Shown here: positions 24,482 to 32,734 of the stretch, in pieces
Layout of the letters: the number at the start of each line of letters is the position of its first letter
Numbering within the stretch: the stretch's first letter is position 1
Origin: Actinomadura formosensis NBRC 14204
GTDB lineage: Bacteria > Actinomycetota > Actinomycetes > Streptosporangiales > Streptosporangiaceae
Length of the DNA stretch: 64,000 bases
Direction of reading: 5' to 3'
Assembly (NCBI RefSeq): GCF_001552155.1
Contig: NZ_BCQQ01000009.1
Location: 24,454 to 88,453 of the forward strand
Program-made: the position numbers and the translations under genes
The notes under the pieces: generated by a model
What the model was told of the DNA's origin: nothing
The model's database searches: none
What the model saw: only the letters and a program-made list of their open reading frames with translations

Positions 24482-25525
24482 ATGGAAGGAGCTTCGTTGC
24501 CGCTCCCGGACGTGCATCTGTGGTCGGAGCAGCGGACGGTCGACGACTGGACCGCGGCGGCGTTCCGCGAACGCATCCGGCGCGAGGGCGCGCCGCATCA
24601 CCTGGCCAAGTACAACCGGGGTGTCTACGAGTTCGCCGTGGACGTGCTGGACGACCCGGCACTGGCCGCCGCCGCGCCGGACGCCTCGGCGGACCGGCGA
24701 TCGAGGTACCAGGCGGCGGAGCAGCAGCTCGCCTTCATGATGACCGCCCTGGACCGGGAGCTGGGCGAGGCCGAGACGGGACGGCTCATCCGGATGGTCC
24801 TGCACACCGAGCAGGGCGCGCTCTTCTCCATCGCCGTCACGCCGAAGAACTATGTGCTGGGGATCGTGTTCGGCGTGGCCGCGGCGGAGGAGGGCGGGGC
24901 GCCCCCGTCGCTTCCCCGGGTGGCCCTCGTCCGGGACGCCGACGTCGTCGTCAGTGAGCTCGGCAACGCCCTGCGCGACCGGATGGGGCTGCCCCGGCAG
25001 AACCCCGGTGGCTGGCTCACCCTGAGCCCCGAGCCGGAGGACGCGGGGACGGACGAGCCGGCGGCGGGCACCGGGCGCCTGTCCTCGCCGCACCGCTGGG
25101 GTGCCGAGAGCGCGTGCACGGACCGGATGGCCGCGCTGCTGAACCCCGCGGAGCTGATCTATATGGCCCTGGTCCGGGACGGACGGGTGGTGGAGGAGAC
25201 GGATCTCTGGTCGCACGAGCGGGTCGTCGAGACCTGGCTGCCGGAGGACGACCCGGAGAGCAGACGCTCGTACTACCGGCGGCTGGCGGGGGAGTGCGGC
25301 CTGTACGCGCGGCAGCTCGGGCAGATCGCCCGCCTGGCGATGCGCGGCCGGATGCTGCGGATCGTCCTCGACGTCGAGCAGGGGGCCATTTACCATTACC
25401 GGCTCGGCCCGACCGAATATCTGGTGGGGGTCACCCTTAATCAGAAGCGGGTGAGCCAGGCCGATGAGAAGATCGGTGATCTGGCCGCCGAACTGTCCGG
25501 CGAGATGTTCCGTACTCAATGGTGA
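24482..25525 (+). CDS. Unrecognised protein with a duplicated domain, Fxs locus
   Basis: 347 residues; I do not recognise the family. Two related halves are visible: residues 1-165 (VHLWSEQRTVDDW ... LIRMVLHTEQGALFSIAVTP ... YVLGIVFG) and residues 215-347 (TDLWSHERVVETW ... MLRIVLDVEQGAIYHYRLGP ... YLVGVTLN). Alternating strands and helices around LxIVLxxEQGAxF-x-YxxG suggest a profilin/roadblock-like fold. No signal peptide, membrane helix or catalytic motif is seen. It starts 25 nt after FxsT with an AAGGAGACC ribosome binding site, so it is co-transcribed and probably part of the Fxs system. Confidence 0.75.
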   Translation: MEGASLPLPDVHLWSEQRTVDDWTAAAFRERIRREGAPHHLAKYNRGVYEFAVDVLDDPALAAAAPDASADRRSRYQAAEQQLAFMMTALDRELGEAETGRLIRMVLHTEQGALFSIAVTPKNYVLGIVFGVAAAEEGGAPPSLPRVALVRDADVVVSELGNALRDRMGLPRQNPGGWLTLSPEPEDAGTDEPAAGTGRLSSPHRWGAESACTDRMAALLNPAELIYMALVRDGRVVEETDLWSHERVVETWLPEDDPESRRSYYRRLAGECGLYARQLGQIARLAMRGRMLRIVLDVEQGAIYHYRLGPTEYLVGVTLNQKRVSQADEKIGDLAAELSGEMFRTQW

Positions 25526-25604
25526 TTGCTCGCGGCCCGGCCCCGATTTATGATCATGGCGGGGCGACGGCGTCGCAGGTTCCCTTACCCAGGAAGCAGG
25601 GCAA

Positions 25605-26822
25605 ATGGCCATAAGGTTCGCCTTCATGCTCGGCATGGTGGCGGTGGGTGTGATCATCGGCCGGTTATCCGGACATGTCACCGACATTTTGGGCGGACCG
25701 TTTTATTCCCCATTTGTGGCCTTTTTGTTGGCTCTCGGGCTGTACGGCAGTACCCGCGCCATCGACCTGCGGCATCTGCGCTCCGATCTGCGTACCATCG
25801 TCCTCGCCGTCACCGTGGGCGTGTTCCTCAAGGCCGTCCTGATCACCGCGGTGATGCTGGCGGTGTTCCGGAATCCGGCGTTCCTGGTGCTGGGCGTCGC
25901 GGTGGCGCAGATCGACCCCCTGTCGGTGAGCGCTCTCGGCGAGTCGTCGCGGCTGTCGCGCCGCGGCCGGGGTCTGCTGCTGGCCTGGGCGTCCTTCGAT
26001 GATCCGGTGACGACGCTGCTCACCATCTACGCCGCGGCGCTGGCCCTGCCGTTCCGGGACGGCGGGGTGTCCGCACATCCCGAATTCAGCGGGTCCATGT
26101 TCACCGTCGATCTGCTGGGCAATCTCGGGGTGGCGGCCGCGGCCGTCCTGCTGCACCGGCTGGTGCGCAGGGCGGCGCCGCGGTGGGAGTTCCCCGTCGC
26201 GTGCCTGGTGCTGGCGGCGGTGTTCGCGGTCGGGACGTGGCGGATGTGGGTGCTGGCCGTCGCGCTCGTGGGGCTGAGCATCCGGCCGGTGCTGCGGTCG
26301 CGCCCGCACGCCGTGGACCGGATCCTCGACAGGTCGATCGACGTGGCGTTCCTGCTGGCCGCGGTGCTGCTCGGCGTCGTGCTGTCGCTGGGCGTCTCAC
26401 CGCTGCCCGGGGTGGTGCTCGGCGTGGCGGCGTTCGCGGCGCACGCGCTGGTGAGCCTGCCGCTCACGCGCTCGCAGTCCGTGCAGGACAAGGTGCTGCT
26501 GGCGTTCGCGCAGCAGAACGGCATCACCGCGATCATCCTGGCGCTGCTGCTGGAGCCGGTCTTCGGTGGCACCGTCGCGGTCGTCGCCCCCGCCATCCTG
26601 GTGGTCAACCTGCTGTATCTGGCGGCCAACGGCCTCCACGCCCACCGGGCGCGGACGGCCGAGGCGGTGTCCGTGCCGCGGACGCTCCCGGGTGCGGCGG
26701 TGTCAGGGGAGGTGACCGAGCCCGCCCGGACCGAAGTGCCGGCGGATCCGGTACGCAAGATCGCTCAGCAGCGTGTACAGGTCCGTCTGTGGAAGGCCCA
26801 GCGCATCCCGCCGCGTGACTGA
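25605..26822 (+). CDS. Cation/proton antiporter (CPA family)
   Basis: 405 residues with about ten to twelve hydrophobic helices. The conserved VAVAQIDPLSVSALGESSRLS (residues about 97-117) and WASFDDPVTTLLTIY (near residue 129) give the paired acidic residues of Na+/H+ exchangers. There is no cytoplasmic nucleotide-binding domain. The last 40 residues are hydrophilic, and their codons lie antisense to the 3' end of the facing ATPase gene, so this tail may be a late acquisition. Start ATG at 25605 behind AGGAAGCAGG. The link to the Fxs locus is only adjacency (79 nt). Confidence 0.85.
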   Translation: MAIRFAFMLGMVAVGVIIGRLSGHVTDILGGPFYSPFVAFLLALGLYGSTRAIDLRHLRSDLRTIVLAVTVGVFLKAVLITAVMLAVFRNPAFLVLGVAVAQIDPLSVSALGESSRLSRRGRGLLLAWASFDDPVTTLLTIYAAALALPFRDGGVSAHPEFSGSMFTVDLLGNLGVAAAAVLLHRLVRRAAPRWEFPVACLVLAAVFAVGTWRMWVLAVALVGLSIRPVLRSRPHAVDRILDRSIDVAFLLAAVLLGVVLSLGVSPLPGVVLGVAAFAAHALVSLPLTRSQSVQDKVLLAFAQQNGITAIILALLLEPVFGGTVAVVAPAILVVNLLYLAANGLHAHRARTAEAVSVPRTLPGAAVSGEVTEPARTEVPADPVRKIAQQRVQVRLWKAQRIPPRD

Positions 26823-28937
26823 TCCCCCGGGCAGCGGGTCCGAGGTCTGGCGCGCCAGTGTTTCGAGCACCTGGATCGGCAGGTACTCCATGACGGTCTC
26901 GTAGTTCCGGCAGAGGGCGTCCAGGGCGGCATGCTGCTCGGCGGTGGGCGGGCCGTCCAGCCGCCGGTACCAGTCCCGTACCGCTTCGTGCAGGGCGCCG
27001 ATCATCGTTTCGGCCAGGGTGGCGGCTCCCACCGCCCGCACGACACCGCTGTTCTGCAGGCGGAGCAGCAGCCCGGAGGCGACGCCCGGGGAGCGTTCGC
27101 CGAACATGCCGGCGAGCGCCGTCCGCACGTCGGTGATCTCCTTCAGGGTGGTCAGCACCTCGGCGAACATCTGCTCCACCTCGTCCGGCAGCGGTGCGGG
27201 GTCCTCGTCGCGGCCGAGGGACTGGAGCCGCCGGGACAGGTCGGCGTACTGCTGCTCGGACGCGCTGCGCATCGATTCGACCTGGTACGCCAGCATCTCC
27301 AGGAAGTTCTGGGTGGTGCCCTGCGCCTCGGCGAGCCGGCTGACGCTCGCCCGGACGCCCCGCATCTGGTCGTCGCCGGACGCCTCCAGCTGCTCGGTCA
27401 TGCGGCGCATCAGCCAGGAGAACTCGTCGGGGAACCGTTCCGCGGCGTAGATCAGCGGCGGTTCGGTGAAGTGCCCGCCCACCGCATCCCTGGCCTGTTC
27501 CGACAGGAAGCCGTTGACGATCAGCGCGGTGCGCGCCCCCGGCGCGGCGGCCCGGACGGCGTCGGCGTGCGCGATCACGTCGGTGGTGTCCTCGGGCACG
27601 ACGAGCGAGTTCTGCAGGAACAGCGCGCAGCCGGTGTCGGCGGCCGGGACCCAGTACGGTGCGCGCGGCCCGTCACCGGTCCCGTTCACCGGGTGGTCCA
27701 CGTGGTACTCGCGGGCCTGCTTGTGCAGTTCCGCGGTGATCCGGTCGCGGACGACGCTCTCCGCCTCGACCCGGCTGCGGGCCGCCCGCAGGACCATGTC
27801 GCTGGTGACCTCGCGGCTCGTCAGCGACTCCTGGTAGCAGGCGTGGCATATCTGGATCATCTTGCGGGCGCTGTGCCCGGCGAGTTCGGCGATGAACTCG
27901 ACGATCTGCGGCGAGAACGGCCCGAGCGGCTCGCGGTAGCCGGTGCGGGCGATGTTCTTCTCGATGTAGGAGCGCACCTCCGCGGGTGACAGGCCCTCGG
28001 TGCTGATCGCCGCGCTGAGCCCGTGGTCCTGCCCGTGCCGGCCGATGCCGCCGAGGAACTCCGGCAGGCCGGACAGGACGAGGAAGATGCCCTGGGCGGC
28101 CATCAGCTCGATCAGCCGCTGCAGCGCGGTCACCGTGTCGGGCCTGGGCGGGGTGGGGCCGGGGAGCACCTTGTCCAACTGGTCGAACGTCAGCACGAGG
28201 TGCCGGGCGCGGCCGCGGTAGAGCAGCGCGATCACGCCCATCGCCTCCAGCGCCTGGGCGTCGCTGGTGATGCGGCTCTCGATGCCGCGTTCGACCAGCA
28301 GCGGGCTCGGCTGCTCGCCGCGCAGCCATTCCCACACGGCGTCGCGGAGGTCGGCCCTCAGCAGCAGGACGAGCGCGGCGCCGAACTCCTCGTTCCGGGT
28401 GACCCGGGCGAGGCCGGCGTTCAGGTCCGCCAGGAACGTGCTTTCGGCGAGGTTGAACTGGCGGACGAATTTCTGCGGGTCGATATCGGTGGTGCGGAGG
28501 CGTTCGGTGATGTCGGCGGGGAAACCGGTGTTCTCCAGGGAGTCGGCGACGATGTTCGCGTAGTACTCGCGGACCCGGTCGGTCATGTCGTCCCGGTCGA
28601 ACTGCATGAGGAAGTTGTTGCGGTACAGATTGTGAAACGTGCCTTTATGGGCGTCCACATAGACGAACCGGGCGTCCGGGCCGTGGCGTTTGGCCCGGCG
28701 GAGCAGCTGAAAGAGTAGGTGCGTCTTGCCGGTGCCGTGCTCACCGGAGACCGCGAGCGCGGCGCCCTTGTCGGCCGTCCGCCGGAAATAGCCGTCCAGC
28801 AGCGTGACCGCCGTATGGACGGCCTCGGTGTCGATGCTGGTGACCTCGTCGTCCAGCCCCTGGGTCTCGGCGGCCGCCCGGTCGGGGAAGGGGTTGTCGT
28901 CGATCGGGCGCTGACGCTGCGCTTCGGGCGCGTTCAT
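26703..28937 (-). CDS. AAA+ ATPase, third gene of a three-gene operon
   Basis: 744 residues. An N-terminal AAA+/STAND ATPase domain has Walker A SGEHGTGKTHLL near residue 66 and Walker B LVLTFDQLDKVL near residue 253, then GIFLVLSGLPEF near sensor 1. The middle part (about residues 350-480) has a winged-helix-like region and a domain with DTGCALFLQNSLVVPEDTTD. The C-terminal 250 residues are helical and probably coiled-coil. I cannot assign a biological role. The ATG at 28937 is 5 nt after the stop of the P-loop gene. The 3' end overlaps the convergent antiporter by 120 bp. Confidence 0.78.
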   Translation of the reverse strand: MNAPEAQRQRPIDDNPFPDRAAAETQGLDDEVTSIDTEAVHTAVTLLDGYFRRTADKGAALAVSGEHGTGKTHLLFQLLRRAKRHGPDARFVYVDAHKGTFHNLYRNNFLMQFDRDDMTDRVREYYANIVADSLENTGFPADITERLRTTDIDPQKFVRQFNLAESTFLADLNAGLARVTRNEEFGAALVLLLRADLRDAVWEWLRGEQPSPLLVERGIESRITSDAQALEAMGVIALLYRGRARHLVLTFDQLDKVLPGPTPPRPDTVTALQRLIELMAAQGIFLVLSGLPEFLGGIGRHGQDHGLSAAISTEGLSPAEVRSYIEKNIARTGYREPLGPFSPQIVEFIAELAGHSARKMIQICHACYQESLTSREVTSDMVLRAARSRVEAESVVRDRITAELHKQAREYHVDHPVNGTGDGPRAPYWVPAADTGCALFLQNSLVVPEDTTDVIAHADAVRAAAPGARTALIVNGFLSEQARDAVGGHFTEPPLIYAAERFPDEFSWLMRRMTEQLEASGDDQMRGVRASVSRLAEAQGTTQNFLEMLAYQVESMRSASEQQYADLSRRLQSLGRDEDPAPLPDEVEQMFAEVLTTLKEITDVRTALAGMFGERSPGVASGLLLRLQNSGVVRAVGAATLAETMIGALHEAVRDWYRRLDGPPTAEQHAALDALCRNYETVMEYLPIQVLETLARQTSDPLPGGSVTRRDALGLPQTDLYTLLSDLAYRIRRHFGPGGLGHLP

Positions 28938-28942
28938 GACGG

Positions 28943-29881
28943 TCAACCCTCCTGCCCCTCTGGATTCTCCCGGACATACCGCCACAGATCTTCCGCCCTG
29001 ATTATATTTCCATCGGGCCAGGGGTTGTGTAAATAGTGCTCATAGATATTGTACAGTAATTTCTGTACAGCTCCTATTGTCACCATTGGCGGGTCTCCGT
29101 AGAAGGTTTCGAGCGCGCCGATATCGAGGTCCGGGAACGTCCGCCCGCACCCCGGGACGTGGATTCGGGAGCGGGCGAACTCCGCCACGTCACCGCGCTT
29201 GAGGATGCCGAGGTTAAGGCGGAGCGGATGCGCCTCGCCCACCGGCTGCTCGGGAATGTGCGGCAGGTTCACCGCCGTGGTCTCGGCGAAGATCAGGAGC
29301 TTTCTGGAGGTGCCCGACCAGTACTGGGCCACCTCGGTGGCCTGCTCGGCGCGCGGCGTCCGCACGATGAGGACGTGCCCGTCCAGGACGGCGTCGCCGA
29401 CGGCGCGCATGTACTCCTCCAGCGTCGGCGGCTCGTCGCCGCTGTCCGCGGGCGCGGTGTACCGGCCGGAGTCGAACACGTCCTGGGTCTTGGCGGCCTC
29501 GATGGCGAGCCGCCGGCCCACCATGACGACGCGCTGCTTGGTCGTCAGGTCCGGGCTCTGCCCGACATGGGCGAGCGAGATCTCGCGCGCCTGTACCCCC
29601 TGCGCGTTCAGCGCGCGCGCCGCGCTGGTGGCGCAGCGGTTGAGGAGCGAGGTCTTGCCGCATCGCGACGGCCCGTGGGCCACGGCGAACAGGCCGGCCT
29701 CCTGGAGCGTGCCCAGGTCCTTCATGACCTCCTGGAAGATCTCGTAGCACGGTTCCGTGTTGTCGACGGCGATGTGGCACTTCTGGCAGTCGCCTCCGCA
29801 CGTGCACTGCAGCGCGGGGGCGGCATGGAACCGGTTCTCCGGTCGCCTGAGCGGATTGACGCGCCCGTCCGGCTCGGTCAT
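28943..29881 (-). CDS. P-loop NTPase with N-terminal cysteine cluster
   Basis: 312 residues. The N-terminus has a metal-site-like cluster, CTCGGDCQKCH, near residue 26, plus Cys 45. A Walker A HGPSRCGKTSLLNR follows near residue 69, and a Walker B-like segment VLIVRTPRAEQ near residue 168. The C-terminal part resembles the lid of AAA/STAND ATPases (ALETFYGDPPMVTIGAVQKL). The start overlaps the stop of the membrane gene by 4 nt. It is paired with a second, larger ATPase in the same operon. The cluster could bind zinc or Fe-S; the function is unknown. Confidence 0.75.
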   Translation of the reverse strand: MTEPDGRVNPLRRPENRFHAAPALQCTCGGDCQKCHIAVDNTEPCYEIFQEVMKDLGTLQEAGLFAVAHGPSRCGKTSLLNRCATSAARALNAQGVQAREISLAHVGQSPDLTTKQRVVMVGRRLAIEAAKTQDVFDSGRYTAPADSGDEPPTLEEYMRAVGDAVLDGHVLIVRTPRAEQATEVAQYWSGTSRKLLIFAETTAVNLPHIPEQPVGEAHPLRLNLGILKRGDVAEFARSRIHVPGCGRTFPDLDIGALETFYGDPPMVTIGAVQKLLYNIYEHYLHNPWPDGNIIRAEDLWRYVRENPEGQEG

Positions 29882-30717
29882 GCCGGACGCCGCATGGTCT
29901 TGCCGAGCCGCCGGGGACGTTCGAGGGCCGCGGCGATCTTCAGCGCCTCTTCCTGCGCCTTGTCCAGCCGGGCGAGGAGTTCGTCCACCGCCGTGCCGCG
30001 CTGATCGGCCTGTTCGGGCCAGCGCATTCGCCTGATGTCCGCGTCCAGTTTCGCGACGTCCTCACCCAGGCTCTTGGGCAGCCACCACTTCCGGTACCGG
30101 TTCGCGGTGCGCCGCAGTTCCGCCGTGAGCACGCTCAGGGGCTCGTCCATGGCCGGTTCCTTCTCGCGTCCCTGCCGGGTGCGCCAGGCGTGCAGGCAGG
30201 CCCGGCAGGCGCGTGCGTAGGAGGTCGCCGCCGCGTGCAGATCGGCGGCCGCCCGTTCCGCGGCGGCGTGCCCGGCCCCGAGCCTGTTCACCCCGACCGT
30301 GAGCATCGCGCCGAAGGCGGCGGAGACCAGGCCGAGGAACGTCGTGAACCCGGTGGTCCACCACTGCGGGGACACGGACCGGGGCGAAGGCAGTTTCCTT
30401 TCGGCGGTGAGCGCCGCGCAGGCGCGCCTGAACCCCGCCGGATCACTGCGCTGCCACTGCGCCACGGTGAGGCCCTCCCCGGGGGTCCCGCTCGTCAGGA
30501 CGAGGTGATCGCCGTCCGCCGCCTTGCGGGCGGCCTCCAGTTTGACGGCGGCGTCCACAAGCGGACGTGCGTTCTCGGATTTCAGGCAGTACAGGGTGCT
30601 GCCGTCCGCGGTGGGATCGGGGGTGGGCGCGGCCTCGGCGGTACCACCGGCCATGGCCAGCAGGGCGATCTGCCCCAGCAGCACGGCTGACATCACACGG
30701 CCGACCTGCCACCCCAT
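29878..30717 (-). CDS. Signal-peptide protein with one transmembrane helix and cytoplasmic helical domain
   Basis: 279 residues; no family recognised. Residues 9-30 look like a signal peptide (SAVLLGQIALLAMAGGTAEAA). An extracytoplasmic domain of about 90 residues with two Cys (YCLKSEN, RRACAAL) follows. A hydrophobic helix (TGFTTFLGLVSAAFGAMLTV) lies near residues 122-141, and about 130 residues of charged helical, coiled-coil-prone cytoplasmic sequence complete it. The layout is receptor-like: outside sensor, one membrane pass, inside helical transmitter. It is first in the operon with the two ATPases. ATG at 30717; the preceding gene ends 25 nt inside it. Confidence 0.68.
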   Translation of the reverse strand: MGWQVGRVMSAVLLGQIALLAMAGGTAEAAPTPDPTADGSTLYCLKSENARPLVDAAVKLEAARKAADGDHLVLTSGTPGEGLTVAQWQRSDPAGFRRACAALTAERKLPSPRSVSPQWWTTGFTTFLGLVSAAFGAMLTVGVNRLGAGHAAAERAAADLHAAATSYARACRACLHAWRTRQGREKEPAMDEPLSVLTAELRRTANRYRKWWLPKSLGEDVAKLDADIRRMRWPEQADQRGTAVDELLARLDKAQEEALKIAAALERPRRLGKTMRRPA

Positions 30718-31493
30718 GCAGGGTCCTCCCGCGTCGTCCTTCGCGAGAACCGTAACTCGCGTGGGGCAGCAGGATAAAGGCATTCTGTTGCGCAATATGA
30801 GACTTTCGCCAAGGCCACTTCCGGACTGACGCCCGCGCGTTTGGACATCCGGCCCATTCCGCCATTGATCGCCGTGGTGACCATGGTTCTCACCACCCCG
30901 AAACAGAAACGGTGCGCCGGCCCCCGTGCCCGTCTCCGGACACGCGGCGTCCGGTCCCCGAGCAGGGCTTCCGGGTCAGATGCGTTGATGATCTCCTGCT
31001 GCGTCCCGCCGGGGATGAGCGCCCACCACTGCCCGGTGCAGGCACCCCACCAGCAGAGGACGCCGGAGCGCTCCTGCGACTCGGTGATTTCCGTCGCGAA
31101 AGGCCGGGCCGAGTCGGGCGGGGGAGTGAGCCGTGGTGCGCCGGTCGTTCCCCGCTGGTGCGTCTGGGCCGCGAGGGCGGCCGTCACGTACGGGGTGAGG
31201 ATCCGGGTGATCCGCTCGGCCGCGCGGACGGGCTCAGTGTGCGGGGCGAGGTCCTCGCCGGTGCTCGACCGGTACAACCAGATGTCGGGTGTCGTTCCGG
31301 GGACGGACGTGATGCTCTCGCCGAAGTCCGGCACGGCCGGGCCGAAGACCCGGAGGAGCGGGAACGGGCCGTCGTAGCGCGGGACGGCCTTCCATCCTTC
31401 ACGGATGACTTCTTGCGCAAGTCGGTCAAGGTGGACCGTAACGGGGGAAATCGGGGCACCGGCGTTCAGGTTCTTCGGTTCGACCCGCTTCAT
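30693..31493 (-). CDS. XRE-associated hypothetical protein with suspicious C-terminus
   Basis: 266 residues. The first 175 or so match the type of protein that commonly accompanies actinobacterial XRE/DUF397 pairs: VPRYDGPFPLLRVFGPAVPD, then IWLYRSSTGEDLAPHTEPVR, then GVLCWWGACTGQWWALIPGG. The last 85 residues are Arg-rich and low in complexity (RTPRVRRRARGPAHRF) and look like read-through past a lost stop or a frameshift. It starts directly after the stop of the 85-residue gene upstream. The function is unknown. Confidence 0.6.
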   Translation of the reverse strand: MKRVEPKNLNAGAPISPVTVHLDRLAQEVIREGWKAVPRYDGPFPLLRVFGPAVPDFGESITSVPGTTPDIWLYRSSTGEDLAPHTEPVRAAERITRILTPYVTAALAAQTHQRGTTGAPRLTPPPDSARPFATEITESQERSGVLCWWGACTGQWWALIPGGTQQEIINASDPEALLGDRTPRVRRRARGPAHRFCFGVVRTMVTTAINGGMGRMSKRAGVSPEVALAKVSYCATECLYPAAPRELRFSRRTTREDPAWGGRSAV

Positions 31494-31751
31494 TTACCAA
31501 CGCACCCACTTACTGGGGTCCGACTTCCTTCGCTTGGACGCGCGACGGAGTTCGTCGGTGAGCGCCTTACGGAGTTCTTCTGCGGTGTTGCGTACAACGG
31601 TCGGCTCTACACCGGCCTTTGGGGAGCGCATAGCGGCAACCCAGAAACCGGGCCTTCCGTCGTGGCGTGTGGTACGCCAGATTCGGTGACCCGGGAAGTC
31701 CTCGCGGAGTCGAGTCAACGCCTGGTCAGCGGGATTGGCGGGCGTGTCCAT
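31494..31751 (-). CDS. Small XRE-associated protein
   Basis: 85 residues. The pattern LREDFPGHRIWRTTRHDGRP followed by GFWVAAMRSPKAGVEPTVV is recurrent in small proteins encoded beside XRE/DUF397 pairs in actinomycetes. The C-terminus is basic (RRASKRRKSD). No catalytic motif is visible. It is divergent from the XRE regulator and immediately upstream of the 266-residue protein. Confidence 0.7.
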   Translation of the reverse strand: MDTPANPADQALTRLREDFPGHRIWRTTRHDGRPGFWVAAMRSPKAGVEPTVVRNTAEELRKALTDELRRASKRRKSDPSKWVRW

Positions 31752-31861
31752 GATCAGTACGAACTTTCGGTGTGATTTCTCTCCGTTACCGCCCCCAATC
31801 TTCCTGTGATCGGGTTATCTTCTGTAAGAGCAAGAAGTCAGGCGAAAGAAACCCCCCCCGC

Positions 31862-31881
31862 ATGCGATCGGCAAGTCGCAT
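31862..31881. promoter_or_regulatory. Palindrome in front of the XRE regulator
   Basis: ATGCGA (31862-31867) and TCGCAT (31876-31881) form a 6-8-6 inverted repeat 25 nt before the XRE start. It could be the autoregulatory operator. Confidence 0.4.
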
Positions 31882-31906
31882 CGCTTTCGTATCTTGGAGG
31901 CTCCCC

Positions 31907-32734
31907 ATGCCCCGTCGCCCCCGCGACCCCGGTGTCCCGTCCTCGCCGGCCGAGTACTTCGGTACGGAACTACGGGCTTATCGCGAAGCGTCCGATTTGT
32001 CCCGGCCACAGCTGAGCAAGAGGCTCGGATTCACCCCGCAGTGGATCGGACAGATCGAATCGGGCAATTCCGCACCTTCCGACGAGTTCGCCATGGCGTG
32101 CGACACCTTCTTCACGACGAACGGGTCCTTCTACCGCATCTGGGAGTGGATCCAGGACTTCGGCCGCCTCGCCGTCCTGCCCCCGGGCTTCCCTGACTTC
32201 ATCGCGCGGGAACGAGAGGCCGAGGTGGTCTACATCTTCGAGACCATGGTCATCACCGGGCTGTTCCAGACGCCCGAGTACGCACGCGAGGTGCTCAAGC
32301 TGGGGAAGACAGCCGACGCGGTCGAGCAGCTCGTTGCAACTCGGATGGAGCGACAGGAGATCCTTGGGCGGGAGAACCCGCCCCACGTGGTCGCAATCTT
32401 CGATGAGGGCGCCATCCGTCGTCCGATCGGAAACCTGGACGTGATGAAAAAGCAGATCCAGCACCTCATCGAGCTAGCGGAACTGCCCGACATCACAATC
32501 CAGATTGTCCCGACCACCAAGGGCGCCTACGAGGGATTGCCTGGTGCATTCACAATCCTGGGTTTCCAGGAGGAGCCGGGTGCTGTGCGCGTCGAGGGTC
32601 ACATAGGTGGCCAGATCGTCGATCACCCTATGGCTGTCCGGAAGTATGGGGTACGTTTCGATTTGATCAGGGCTTCGGCGATGACAGCCGAGGACTCCCT
32701 GAGCCTCCTCCGGACGATCTTGGAGAGCCTATGA
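31907..32734 (+). CDS. XRE-family regulator with DUF5753 (Scr1-type)
   Basis: 275 residues. The N-terminal helix-turn-helix (residues 17-75) reads LRAYREASDLSRPQLSKRLG then FTPQWIGQIESGN. Residues 95-270 form DUF5753 (ETMVITGLFQTPEYAREVLK, ILGRENPPHVVAIFDEGAI). In Streptomyces such regulators pair with a DUF397 protein (Scr1/Scr2 type), forming a toxin-antitoxin-like or morphogenetic module. The ATG at 31907 has TTGGAGG in front. The next gene overlaps by 4 nt. Confidence 0.92.
   Translation: MPRRPRDPGVPSSPAEYFGTELRAYREASDLSRPQLSKRLGFTPQWIGQIESGNSAPSDEFAMACDTFFTTNGSFYRIWEWIQDFGRLAVLPPGFPDFIAREREAEVVYIFETMVITGLFQTPEYAREVLKLGKTADAVEQLVATRMERQEILGRENPPHVVAIFDEGAIRRPIGNLDVMKKQIQHLIELAELPDITIQIVPTTKGAYEGLPGAFTILGFQEEPGAVRVEGHIGGQIVDHPMAVRKYGVRFDLIRASAMTAEDSLSLLRTILESL

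Noticed and set aside
20719..24576. A 1285-codon open frame on the minus strand opposite FxsT
   Set aside because: It is the antisense shadow of a well-supported multi-domain gene; the translation is Arg/Gly/Pro/His-rich with no domain.
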